DNA from: Azospirillaceae bacterium
GTDB lineage: Bacteria > Pseudomonadota > Alphaproteobacteria > Azospirillales > Azospirillaceae
Length of the DNA: 64,000 bases
Assembly (NCBI GenBank): GCA_028283825.1
Contig: JAPWJW010000001.1
Location: 744,001-808,000 of the forward strand
Direction: 5' to 3'
A program made the translations under genes and the position numbers. Of the stretch, positions 43,798-52,593 are shown piece by piece; the stretch's first letter is position 1; every line of letters starts with the position of its first letter. The notes beneath the pieces were generated by a model, which was given only the letters and a program-made list of their open reading frames with translations, made no database searches and had not been told where the DNA came from.

Positions 43798-45012
43798 ATG
43801 CGTAAGCTTATCCTGGCCTTGGCGGCCTTGTTTTTCTGCCAGCTGTTGGCGCTGGCTCACCCAGCACTGGCGGACGACCCCAAGGAGGTGGAGCCGCCGC
43901 GCCTGCCCAACGGCTTGGCCCTGACCCCGCCCATGGGCTGGAACACCTGGAACAAGTTCGCCTGCGAGATCAATGAAGAGGTGATCCGCAAGGCCGCCGA
44001 TAGCCTGGTCGACACCGGCATGGCCAAGGCCGGCTACAAATACGTGGTGATCGACGATTGCTGGCATGGCGCCCGTGACGCCCATGGCGATATCCAGGCC
44101 GATCCCGCACGTTTCCCGTCCGGCATCAAGGCGTTGGCCGACTACATCCATTCCAAGGGCCTGCTGTTCGGCATCTATTCCGATGCCGGCAAGCGCACCT
44201 GCGGCAAGCGGCCGGGCAGCCTGGGCCATGAATACCAGGATGCCGCCCAGTACGCCGCCTGGGGTGTGGACTACCTGAAGTATGACTGGTGCTATACCGG
44301 CACGCTGGACGCCAAGGCGGCCTACACCCTGATGAGCGACGCGCTGCGCGCGTCCGGCCGCGACATCGTCTTCAGCATGTGCGAATGGGGCACTGCCAAG
44401 CCCTGGCTGTGGGCCCAGAACGTGGGCAACCTGTGGCGCGCCACCGGCGACATCTATGACGGCTGGCAGGGCAAGAAGGACTATTCCCTGGGCGTCATGG
44501 ACATCCTGGATCTGGAGGCCGACCTCCATCCCTATGCCGGTCCCGGCCATTGGAACGATCCCGACATGCTGGAGGTCGGCAACGGCGGCATGACGGAGAC
44601 GGAGTACCGTTCCCACTTCAGCCTGTGGGCTCTGCTGGCCGCCCCGCTGATCGCCGGCAACGACCTGACCGCCATGTCGCCCGCCACCAAGGCCATCCTG
44701 ATGAATGCCGAGGTCATCGCCGTCGACCAGGATGCCCTGGGCGCCCAGGGCCGGCGCGTGGCCAAGCAGGGCGACCTGGAGGTCTGGTCCCGTCCCCTGG
44801 CCAGCGGCGATCGCGCCGTGGTGCTGCTGAACCGCGGTACGGCCCCGGCCCGGATCACCGCCAACTGGTCGGACCTGGGGTATCCCGCCAAGCTGCCGGC
44901 CAAGGTGCGCGACCTGTGGCAGGCCAAGGACCAGGGCACGGCCAAGGGCAGCTATACCGCCGAGGTGGCGCCCCACGGCGTGGTCATGGTGACCGTCCGC
45001 CCGGTGACCTGA
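43798..45012 (+). CDS. Exported alpha-galactosidase-like glycoside hydrolase, family GH27
   Basis: 404 residues. A signal peptide (MRKLILALAALFFCQLLALAHPALA) leads to a GH27 barrel: ALTPPMGWNTWNKFACEI, VIDDCWHG, the nucleophile D163 in YLKYDWCY, and the acid/base D218 in the RxxxD motif (WRATGD). WNDPDMLEVGNGGM follows. The C-terminal beta domain starts near 315. It should release terminal alpha-galactose (or a related sugar) in the periplasm. Of two ATGs, 43786 overlaps the ribosome site GGAGGA, so 43798 is the start. No sugar transporter is adjacent. Confidence 0.92.
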   Translation: MRKLILALAALFFCQLLALAHPALADDPKEVEPPRLPNGLALTPPMGWNTWNKFACEINEEVIRKAADSLVDTGMAKAGYKYVVIDDCWHGARDAHGDIQADPARFPSGIKALADYIHSKGLLFGIYSDAGKRTCGKRPGSLGHEYQDAAQYAAWGVDYLKYDWCYTGTLDAKAAYTLMSDALRASGRDIVFSMCEWGTAKPWLWAQNVGNLWRATGDIYDGWQGKKDYSLGVMDILDLEADLHPYAGPGHWNDPDMLEVGNGGMTETEYRSHFSLWALLAAPLIAGNDLTAMSPATKAILMNAEVIAVDQDALGAQGRRVAKQGDLEVWSRPLASGDRAVVLLNRGTAPARITANWSDLGYPAKLPAKVRDLWQAKDQGTAKGSYTAEVAPHGVVMVTVRPVT

Positions 45013-45019
45013 CGGTTCC

Positions 45020-45066
45020 TGCGGGGGCGTCCACCCATGGATCGTCCGGGGTGGGCGCCCCCGCAG
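45020..45066 (+). terminator. Long hairpin after the GH27 gene
   Basis: TGCGGGGGCG pairs with CGCCCCCGCA, and CACCC with GGGTG inside, around an 11-nt loop. There is no T-run after it, so it is a factor-dependent terminator or a 3'-stabilising structure rather than a classical intrinsic terminator. Confidence 0.5.
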
Positions 45067-45195
45067 TCAATGTCTGAAAAATCCCTTCTGTCCCAAAGAC
45101 TTCACTGAAACCACCACCGCCCCTGCGGTATTACGTCCCGCCTGGCACATCAGGGCGACGGGTTGGGCGGGGTTGCCCCGTGTCAGTGCGACTGA

Positions 45196-46566
45196 GTGGT
45201 CTATTCTCTGGGGGCATGGGGCATCGTGGCGGTCTTTGGGGGCGTTTTCGGCCGCCGCGCGTTCAAGCGCGCGGCGTTGCTTGCGGGTGTGGCGGCCTTG
45301 TCCGTGCTGGGGGCCTGCGTCGATGTTCCGGACAGTTCCCCCCTGCCGGATGCGTCGGCCCCGCCGCCGCCCTCCTATGCCGCCGACGCCGCGCCGCCGC
45401 CCCTGATCCTGGTGTCCATCGACGGTTTCCGCACCGACCTGATCGACCGGGGTGTGACCCCGACGCTCAGCGCGCTGGCGGCCGACGGCGTGCGGGCCAA
45501 GTCCATGCGCCCATCCTTCCCGTCGCTGACCTTCCCCAACCACTACACGCTGGTGACCGGCCTCTATCCCGACCATCACGGCATCGTGAACAACACGATG
45601 GAGGATGCGGAACTGGGGCACTTCGCGCTTTCCGAACACGCCGCCGTGGCCGACGCCCGGTGGTGGGACCAGGCCACGCCCCTGTGGGTGACGGCCCAGG
45701 ACCAGGGCCGCCGCACCGGCATCATGTTCTGGCCGGGGTCGGAGGCGCCGATCCAGGGTGTGCGGCCCGATCATTGGATGCCTTTCGACGCCAAGATGCC
45801 GCCTGACCAGCGGGTGGACACCCTGCTGGGCTGGATGGACCTGCCGGCCGACCAGCGACCTGCCTTCCTCACCCTGTACTTCGACCAGGTCGACCATGCC
45901 GAACACCAGACGGGCCCGGACAGTGCCGAGACCAACGCCGCCCTGGCCCAGGTGGACCAGGCGCTGGCCCGGCTGGTGGATGGCCTGAAGCGCCGTGGCC
46001 TGGCCGACCAGGTCAACCTGGTCATCGTGTCCGACCACGGCATGGCGGCGACGGCGCCGGACCGGCAGGTGGTGCTGGACGACATGGTGGATGCCGCGGC
46101 GCTGCACGTCGTCACCACCGGCCCGCTGGCCAGCATGGACATCGTCCAGGGGCATGCCGACGCCGCGGTCAAGCTGGTGGGCCGGCATGAGCACATGGAA
46201 TGCTGGCGCAAGCAGGACCTGCCGGCCCGCTTCCACTACGGCACCAACGACCGCGTGCCCCAGATCCTCTGCCTGGCCGACAACGGCTGGGTCGTCACCA
46301 CCCATGCCGACTTGGAAAAGCGCAAGAAGGACCAGGATGGCAAACAGAAATCAGGCAAGCGCGGTGACCACGGCTATGACAATGCCGATGCCGACATGCG
46401 CGCCCTGTTCGTCGCCCATGGCCCCGCCTTCAAGCAAGGCCTGGTGGTGAAGGAATTCCCCAATGTCGACGTCTACCCCCTGCTGGTGCGCCTGCTGGAC
46501 ATCCAGGGCGAACGCAACGACGGGCACCTGGAAGACACGTTGGACATGCTGCGGCCCGGTTTTTGA
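45196..46566 (+). CDS. Type I phosphodiesterase/nucleotide pyrophosphatase lipoprotein
   Basis: 456 residues from GTG 45196; nearby GTG codons give slightly shorter forms. A lipoprotein signal ends in LGAC (C41), followed by a Pro-rich linker. The NPP/alkaline-phosphatase fold is clear: metal site SIDGFR, nucleophile T112 in PSLTFPNHYTLVTGLYP, FDQVDHAEH, SDHGM and GDHGYDN. These enzymes cleave phosphodiester or pyrophosphate bonds, here at the cell envelope. The gene stands behind GH27 on the same strand. A structured repeat starts 26 nt after its stop. Confidence 0.9.
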   Translation: MVYSLGAWGIVAVFGGVFGRRAFKRAALLAGVAALSVLGACVDVPDSSPLPDASAPPPPSYAADAAPPPLILVSIDGFRTDLIDRGVTPTLSALAADGVRAKSMRPSFPSLTFPNHYTLVTGLYPDHHGIVNNTMEDAELGHFALSEHAAVADARWWDQATPLWVTAQDQGRRTGIMFWPGSEAPIQGVRPDHWMPFDAKMPPDQRVDTLLGWMDLPADQRPAFLTLYFDQVDHAEHQTGPDSAETNAALAQVDQALARLVDGLKRRGLADQVNLVIVSDHGMAATAPDRQVVLDDMVDAAALHVVTTGPLASMDIVQGHADAAVKLVGRHEHMECWRKQDLPARFHYGTNDRVPQILCLADNGWVVTTHADLEKRKKDQDGKQKSGKRGDHGYDNADADMRALFVAHGPAFKQGLVVKEFPNVDVYPLLVRLLDIQGERNDGHLEDTLDMLRPGF

Positions 46567-46592
46567 TCTGGCCGTGTGCATTGGACCTGTAG

Positions 46593-46720
46593 GCGGCATG
46601 AGGCTGAGCCTCATGCCGCTGTAGGACGCGACCGCGTCCGCCGGAGATTTCCGGGGAGCCGAAGGCGGACTGGGAATCGAGGATAGCCAAGGGCCCGGAC
46701 GGGCCCGCCGGCGCCTGAGG
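46593..46720 (+). repeat. Structured intergenic element, copy A (four hairpins)
   Basis: P1 46593-46619 is a 13-bp stem with arms GCGGCATGAGGCT/AGCCTCATGCCGC. P2 46624-46639 is GGACGC-GACC-GCGTCC. P3 46641-46654 is CCGGA-GATT-TCCGG. A linker with GCGGACTGG and GAGGAT follows. P4 46691-46706 is GGGCCC-GGAC-GGGCCC, and the copy closes with GCCTGAGG. It lies between two convergent genes, in the sense of the phosphodiesterase gene before it. The P1 arm is nearly the same as in copy B; P2 and P4 have different sequences but remain fully paired. Confidence 0.75.
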
Positions 46721-46723
46721 AAC

Positions 46724-49195
46724 TTAGAAGCTAAACGCCAGCCGCAGATTGCCCCACAGGTGGCGGTTGACCAGGATGGGGCAGTCCACTTCCTTGATGC
46801 GCACCATCTGGCCGTCGCCCATGTCGCGGTGATAGGCCTGGATCAGGAAGGGCCGGGTGTTGCGCGCGGCGGCCAGGCCCGTCCGGTCCATGTACTGCCG
46901 CCGGCCCCGGCAATGGGCGGCGTCGCGGTAATGGTCGCCCTTGGCGCTTTCCGAATAGCGGGCGTTGTGCGTGGGCAGATAGGCGTTGGTGGTGGTGGCG
47001 ACGCAAAAGACGACGCGGCGGTCCAGGTCCAGCACCGGTTCCTGCAGGGCGGGGAACAGCCGGTCGGTCAGGGCGGTGTAGGGGGCCGTGAACTGTTCCG
47101 GCGTCGTGCCGGGGATGGGTTCCAGCACCTCGCTGAACAGCGCGTCGTGGGTGATGTCGCCCTGCGCCATGGCCTGGCTCAGGGCCTGGGCCATCTTGGT
47201 TGCCGTTTCCTGGGCCACGGCGATCAGCCCGTCATCGGCCTTGATCATGGCGAAATAGGCGGCCTTCAGCCGTTCCGCCGTGGCCGCGTCCAGGATGTCG
47301 AACCGGACATGCAGCCCCGACGGGCTGTGCGCGGCCAGCACCGACGGCAGGTCGCCGACCCCATCCAGATGCAGGATGGCGGCGGTGCCGTCCGGCGGCA
47401 CGTCGTTGGCGTTATCGGTCAACAGGGCCACGGCCCCGCCCAGCGACAGGTCCAGCATGCGGGCCGGGCGCCGCTCGCCATTCACCGTCATGTTGACGGC
47501 CAGGTCGCAGGGAATGCGGTCGGACTCGCGCCTGTCGCCCGCCACCGACTGGCGCAGCACCATCAGCAGGCGGTTCTTCATCTGGGCCACCGCCTGGTTG
47601 GTGGCGGCCACCTGCTGGCTGACCGTACCGGCGGCCAGGCATACGGTATCGGCCTGGCCGCGGATGTGCTGCACGCTGCCCGACACCTGGGTCGCCCCGT
47701 CGGCGGACTGGACCGCTCCCCGGCCGATTTCCGCGTTGGCGGCGGCCTGTTCCTCCACCGCCGCCGCCGTGGCGGTGGCGGCCTCGTCAATTTCCTCAAT
47801 GGTATGGATGACGGCGTTCAGGGCGTTGACGCTGCCCTCCACCGCGTCGCGGATGCCGGCCACCTGGTGCGCGATCTGGTCGGTGGCGCGCGCCGTCTGG
47901 CCGGACAGGTTCTTGACCTCGCCGGCCACCACGGCGAAGCCCTTGCCGGCCTCACCCGCGCGTGCCGCCTCGATGGTGGCGTTCAGGGCCAGCAGGTTGG
48001 TCTGGCTGGCGATGTCGCCGATCAGGGCCAGGACCTGGCCCACCTCGGCCGTCGCATCCTCCATCCGGTGCAGGGCATGGGCGGCGTGGCGCGCGTCGGC
48101 CACCGCCCGGCGGGCGATGTCGCTGGACCGGACGGCCTGGCTGGCGATTTCGGCGCCGGCCGCCCCCTGTTCCTCCGCCGCGGCGGCCACGGTGCTGGCG
48201 GTGCCACTGGCTTGCGCCGCGGCGGCGGCCACCACCACGGTGTCCTGCTGGACCTCCTTGATGTTGCCCAGCAAGCCGGTGACGGCCTGTTCCACCGCCG
48301 CCGCCGTGCGGCTGATGTCGCGCCAGGTGGTTTCCAGGTCGGTTTCGATCAGCTGGCAGGTTTCCAGCAGGGTGCGGCGCGTCGTCTCCTGCTCCCGCGC
48401 TTCCAGTTCCACCCGTTCGCGCGCCTGATAGGCCAGGATGGCGCGCAGGGCCCGCAGGCGCGCCGCCGTGGGCTGCACATCGCGCAATGCCGGCAGTTCC
48501 ACCACGTGCAGGTGGTTGCCCTGGATCAGGGCGTCGATGTCCTGGCGCTGGCGCACCAGCACGCGGCGCAATTCCCGCGCCAGGATGGTGCCGCCGGCCA
48601 GGGTCGCCGGTACGCCCAGGGCTGCGGCCCATAGCGGGTTGAGGCCGGCCGCCGTCGCCGCCAGGGCCGCGACGGGCAGGGCGCCGGCGGCCGCCAGCCG
48701 GGCGTTCAGCCCGCTCAGCCAGCGTGCCGCTGCATTGGCCAGCCCTATCCCCACCACCTGGCCCTGGGCCAGGCGGATGCCGCTGCCGGTCTGGCGCAAG
48801 GTGGCGTACAGCCGATCCGCCGCCGCCACGTCCGCCCGGGCGGGCTTGGTGCGGATGGAGATGTAGCCGGTGATGCGGCCATCCTCCTGCACCGGGGTGA
48901 CGTTGGCCCGCACCCAGTAGAAGTCACCGGACTTGGCCCGATTCTTCACCAGTCCTTCCCACGGCTGCCCCGACTGTACGGTGGTCCACAAATCTGCGAA
49001 GGCCGCGCGCGGCATGTCCGGGTGGCGCACCAGATTGTGCGGTGCCCCCAGCAGTTCCGACTCGCTGAAGCCGCTGATATCGATGAATGCCTGGTTGGCA
49101 AAGGTGATGCGGCCCTTGTCGTCGGTTTTTGAGACCAGCATTTCGCCATCGGCGACAAGGATTTCATTCTGGGTGACGGGGCCGTTGTCGCGCAT
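46724..49195 (-). CDS. Aer-like chemoreceptor: PAS, two membrane helices, MCP signalling domain, PilZ, extra C-terminal domain
   Basis: 823 residues. An N-terminal PAS domain of the Aer type ([30 protein letters not shown]...[13 protein letters not shown], about 5-120) is followed by hydrophobic helices near 150-205, then the MCP helical domain with the hairpin tip [30 protein letters not shown] PilZ domain comes next (RRESDRI and DLSLGG, the c-di-GMP contacts), then about 180 residues resembling a Cache-like sensor (ending [19 protein letters not shown]). It probably senses redox or energy state and answers to c-di-GMP, as PilZ receptors of Azospirillum do. ATG 49195 follows AAGGGAAA. Confidence 0.9.
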   Translation of the reverse strand: MRDNGPVTQNEILVADGEMLVSKTDDKGRITFANQAFIDISGFSESELLGAPHNLVRHPDMPRAAFADLWTTVQSGQPWEGLVKNRAKSGDFYWVRANVTPVQEDGRITGYISIRTKPARADVAAADRLYATLRQTGSGIRLAQGQVVGIGLANAAARWLSGLNARLAAAGALPVAALAATAAGLNPLWAAALGVPATLAGGTILARELRRVLVRQRQDIDALIQGNHLHVVELPALRDVQPTAARLRALRAILAYQARERVELEAREQETTRRTLLETCQLIETDLETTWRDISRTAAAVEQAVTGLLGNIKEVQQDTVVVAAAAAQASGTASTVAAAAEEQGAAGAEIASQAVRSSDIARRAVADARHAAHALHRMEDATAEVGQVLALIGDIASQTNLLALNATIEAARAGEAGKGFAVVAGEVKNLSGQTARATDQIAHQVAGIRDAVEGSVNALNAVIHTIEEIDEAATATAAAVEEQAAANAEIGRGAVQSADGATQVSGSVQHIRGQADTVCLAAGTVSQQVAATNQAVAQMKNRLLMVLRQSVAGDRRESDRIPCDLAVNMTVNGERRPARMLDLSLGGAVALLTDNANDVPPDGTAAILHLDGVGDLPSVLAAHSPSGLHVRFDILDAATAERLKAAYFAMIKADDGLIAVAQETATKMAQALSQAMAQGDITHDALFSEVLEPIPGTTPEQFTAPYTALTDRLFPALQEPVLDLDRRVVFCVATTTNAYLPTHNARYSESAKGDHYRDAAHCRGRRQYMDRTGLAAARNTRPFLIQAYHRDMGDGQMVRIKEVDCPILVNRHLWGNLRLAFSF

Positions 49196-49402
49196 GTCGT
49201 TTCCCTTGCCAATGATTGGCGCTGGTTGCGGTCTGCGGCCTTTATCTTTCATTTTATGAAATTGTATTTGATCTAGAGCAAACCTATCCGACAGCATACC
49301 TTCGAATATGCAACCCAATCATTTTACCAGAAAACCAGTTCCCGGGCGGCGGTCAGTGCCGCCCGGGAACGCCCGGTGAACGGTCGTACCGGCCCGCTGC
49401 CG

Positions 49403-50515
49403 TTACTTGGCCCGAGGTGCCGTTTGGGCCAACAGGGCCGCCAGCTTGTCCTGCCACAGCGCCGCCCAGGTGTGGGTGCCATGGCCATGGGTCTGGTCGC
49501 TGGCGGGGATCAGGATGAACTGCGCATGCGGCATGCGCTTCACCAGCTGCTCGGCGATGCCCAGTTCCGGCGGGTTGATGAAATCGTCGCCGGAATTGAT
49601 CCAGGTGACCGGGATCGTGATGGTTTCCAGTTTGGGTGATGGGTCGTAGGTGCGCGACGCGTCCAGCTGATAGATCAGGTCGTTGGCTTCCATATGGTCG
49701 ATCTGCCCCTCCACCAGCGTCTGCACGGCGGCGTCGGCCGCCTCACGCGTGGGGTAGGATTTCTGCATCTGGATGGGGGCGCTGCCGGCGATGACCAGCA
49801 GGCCGGATGCGGTGCGCAGGCCTTCGCGCGGCGGGGCCTTGTACTCGCCCCCTTGCCAGGCGGGGTCGGCCTTGATGGCGCTGATCGCCATCTGGCGCCA
49901 CAGGCGGTTGCGGCCGGCGATGGTCTGCGGCAGGCAGGCCAGCGGCATCAGGGCGTCCATGTCCTTCGGATAGGTCTCGCCCCAGACGAAGGCGTGCATG
50001 CAGCCCATGGACGTCCCCATGACCAGGCGCAGGTGATCCACGCCCAACCCCTCCGTCACCAGGCGGTGCTCCAGCGCCACCATGTCGTCGTAGTCGTAAT
50101 GCGGGAAGCGGGCGTGCAGGCCGTCGCTGGGTTTGCTGGACTGGCCGTGGCCGATGTCGTCCGGCAGGATGATGAAATACTTGGCCGGGTCCAGCACGCC
50201 GCCCGGCTGGAACAGCACATCGCTGAATTGTGGGCGCAGGAACTGCCCGCCGGTGCCGCCGGTGCCGTGCATGATCAGGATGGCGTTGTCGACATGGCCC
50301 TTGGCGTCGCGGTGCGGCGTGCCCAGGGTGGCATAATGCAGCTTCACCTCCGCCAGGGTCTCACCACTGGCGAACTTGAAATCCTTCACCACCACGTCGG
50401 CTTCATGCGTTACCGGCTTCACCGGGGCGGCGCCGGCCGGCGACAGAAGCGTGCTGGCCAGCAGGGCGCCCAGCAGGACGGGCGCGCGCAGGGCGCGGGC
50501 GATGGGTCGGATCAT
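49403..50515 (-). CDS. Exported alpha/beta hydrolase of the MetX (homoserine acetyltransferase-like) group
   Basis: 370 residues. A signal peptide (ALRAPVLLGALLASTLLSPAGAA) rules out cytoplasmic methionine synthesis. The fold is MetX-like: LHYATLGTPHRDAKGHVDNAILIMHGTGG, nucleophile elbow GTSMGCMHAF, acid in NSGDDFINPP and histidine in DQTHGHGTH. ATG 50515 has GGAG about 10 nt upstream. It probably hydrolyses an ester in the periplasm; the acceptor is unknown. It lies downstream of the ClC channel gene on the same strand, with no sign of functional coupling. Confidence 0.88.
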   Translation of the reverse strand: MIRPIARALRAPVLLGALLASTLLSPAGAAPVKPVTHEADVVVKDFKFASGETLAEVKLHYATLGTPHRDAKGHVDNAILIMHGTGGTGGQFLRPQFSDVLFQPGGVLDPAKYFIILPDDIGHGQSSKPSDGLHARFPHYDYDDMVALEHRLVTEGLGVDHLRLVMGTSMGCMHAFVWGETYPKDMDALMPLACLPQTIAGRNRLWRQMAISAIKADPAWQGGEYKAPPREGLRTASGLLVIAGSAPIQMQKSYPTREAADAAVQTLVEGQIDHMEANDLIYQLDASRTYDPSPKLETITIPVTWINSGDDFINPPELGIAEQLVKRMPHAQFILIPASDQTHGHGTHTWAALWQDKLAALLAQTAPRAK

Positions 50516-50604
50516 GATGTGAAGCTCCAGGCCTGGTTTTTGTTGTATGCAATATACAGCCTGGGCGGCCAGACCCTGCATACGCCATTGGTAAAAGGGC
50601 AGAT

Positions 50605-51990
50605 TCAGGGCGCTCGGTTGGCCGGCCGGGCGGCGATGGCCTTGTGGGCGCGGTCCAGGAAGCCATGGGACAGGGCGTGGTAGATCGCCTCCGCCCCCAT
50701 CATGCGGGCGGCACCGCAGCCGATCAGGCTGCCCGCCATGATGGGCACGGCCAGGGCGTGGTTGCCGGTCATCTCCAGCACGATGACGAAGGCCGTGATG
50801 GGGGCCTGTACCACGCCGCTGAAGTAACCGACCATGCCCACCAGCACCGCCACCTCCAGGTTGGCGCCGGGCAGCAGGTGCCCGATCTCCGCCCCCAGGC
50901 CGGCACCCACGGCCAGGGAGGGGGAGAAGATGCCACCCGGAATGCCGCTGATGGCGGAAATGACGGTGGCCAGCCACTTGGCGGGACCGAATAGGGAGGA
51001 GACGGCGGCCGCCGCCTGCGGATGGGCCACCCCTTCCAGCAGCGCCTTGGCCTGGGCGTAGCCGGTGCCGTAGGTGTCGCCGCCGGTCGCCAGGCCCAGC
51101 AGGGCCAGCGCCAGGCCGCAGCCGGCCGCGAACCACACGGGATGTGCCTTGATCCAGCGGCCGGCGATGCCGGCGTGGCCCGGCCAATGGCCGAAACCCC
51201 GGGCCAGACGCACCACCACCCGGCTGAAGGCGCCGCCGGCCAGGCCGCCCAGCACGCCGCACAGCGGCACCAGGGCCCAGTCCTGCCAGGTCGCCATGTG
51301 GACGGTGCTCTGTCCGAAATAAAGATAGTCGCCCTGGATGGCCAAGGGGGCCGCACCCGCCACGGTCACGGCGGCCAGCACCAGGGCGCCGGTGCGCATG
51401 TCGAAGCCGCGCCCCATTTCCTCAATGGCGAAGACGATGCCGGCCAGCGGCGTGTTGAAGGCGGCGGCCACGCCGGCGGCACCGCCGGCCAGCAGCAGGC
51501 CGGGGAAACGCCCGCCGAAGGTGGCCCCCACCCGGTGCATTAGTGACGCGCCGACCTGTACCGTCGGCCCCTCACGTCCCACCGAGGCGCCGACCAGCAG
51601 GCCCAGCAGGGTCAGCACGACCTTGCCCACGGCCAGGCGGATGGACACCAGGGCCGTGCGCTCCTGCCCGTCGCGCAGTTCGCGGGCGGCGATGGCCTGG
51701 GGGATGCCGCTGCCGCCGGCGTTGGGGAAATAGCTGCGGGTCAGCCAGACCGACAGGGCCAGGCCGGCGGGCGTGGCCAGCAGGGGCAGCCAGGGATGCG
51801 CGCCGGCATAGCGCCCGAACAGCTCCTGGGCGCCGTCCGCCAGGGTGGCGAAGATCACCGCCACCAGCCCCACCAGGATACCGCCGCCCCAGAACACCAG
51901 CCGGCGTTGCCAGCCGTCGCGGGAAAACCACAGGCGCCGCGTGCGGCGGTATGCTGCTAATGCCATTGGGAACTGCCTTCGCCCGCCCAT
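50605..51990 (-). CDS. ClC-family chloride channel/transporter
   Basis: 461 residues (453 if the ATG at 51966 is used), all membrane helices. The three anion-binding motifs are GSGIPQ, GREGPTVQ (with the gating Glu) and GGIFSPSLA. It moves Cl- (or fluoride/nitrate) across the inner membrane, as a Cl-/H+ exchanger or channel. It lacks a CBS domain. Function in acid or osmotic balance is inferred from the family. Confidence 0.92.
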   Translation of the reverse strand: MGGRRQFPMALAAYRRTRRLWFSRDGWQRRLVFWGGGILVGLVAVIFATLADGAQELFGRYAGAHPWLPLLATPAGLALSVWLTRSYFPNAGGSGIPQAIAARELRDGQERTALVSIRLAVGKVVLTLLGLLVGASVGREGPTVQVGASLMHRVGATFGGRFPGLLLAGGAAGVAAAFNTPLAGIVFAIEEMGRGFDMRTGALVLAAVTVAGAAPLAIQGDYLYFGQSTVHMATWQDWALVPLCGVLGGLAGGAFSRVVVRLARGFGHWPGHAGIAGRWIKAHPVWFAAGCGLALALLGLATGGDTYGTGYAQAKALLEGVAHPQAAAAVSSLFGPAKWLATVISAISGIPGGIFSPSLAVGAGLGAEIGHLLPGANLEVAVLVGMVGYFSGVVQAPITAFVIVLEMTGNHALAVPIMAGSLIGCGAARMMGAEAIYHALSHGFLDRAHKAIAARPANRAP

Positions 51991-52123
51991 TTCACGCAGG
52001 CGCGGGCTTTTATGGAACGGAAAAGCCCGGCCACCTTAGACCACGATCCGGCCCGGGACGACCGGATCGTGGCCCATCACCAGGGCATCTGCCCTGTCCA
52101 TCAGGCATGCGCTTGACGGGCGC

Positions 52124-52432
52124 TTATTTTGGCGTGCCGGTGCCGTTGAACGGCGTGGTCTTGCCGCCCATGCTGGTGCAGGTGCCGGCCTTCACTTCCT
52201 TCCAATCCTGGCCGTCATAATTCTTGGTGGACTGGCCGGCGCAGGAATGGGCGCCCGCGGCGCAGCCGTTCTGGCCCGCCTTGGTGATGCCGTAGCATTT
52301 TTCCACGGCGTCTGCCGCGTGGGCGGGGGCCGCGAAGGCGGCCAGCGCTATGGCGCCGGCCAGGGCCGCCGCCGCGACGGTGCCGGCGTTTTGCGGCGTG
52401 GGATGTGTGGTGGTCTTGTGGGACTGGGACAT
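52124..52432 (-). CDS. DUF2282/BufA1-type bufferin precursor (metal-binding peptide), orphan
   Basis: 102 residues. A hydrophobic signal ([25 protein letters not shown]) precedes a 60-residue peptide with four cysteines: C46 in EKCYGI, C57 in NGCAAG, C64 in HSCAGQS and C85 in GTCTS. This is the DUF2282 signature; bufferins of this type are RiPP metallophores whose cysteines are modified by a DUF692 (MNIO) enzyme and which protect against copper. Here neither bufB (DUF692) nor bufC (DUF2063) is adjacent: the neighbours are a ClC channel and a TPR protein. Either the enzyme is elsewhere or the peptide acts unmodified. Confidence 0.85.
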   Translation of the reverse strand: MSQSHKTTTHPTPQNAGTVAAAALAGAIALAAFAAPAHAADAVEKCYGITKAGQNGCAAGAHSCAGQSTKNYDGQDWKEVKAGTCTSMGGKTTPFNGTGTPK

Positions 52433-52593
52433 GGGCCTTCCTCCTGTTCAGGGCCGGATTTACGGGTGGACCCCATCCGGGATGGCCCCGAAGATACGGG
52501 CAGGGTCCCCCGGTTTCAAAACGTCCTTTGGGGCGGATGTGCGATAAGGGGCCGCGGATGTGCGGCAACTTCCAGTGAAGGATGGATCAGCGC

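Noticed and set aside
49403-51262. One 619-codon protein joining the MetX-like hydrolase to upstream sequence
   Set aside because: The upstream part is an out-of-frame shadow of the ClC gene; the signal peptide marks the start at 50515.
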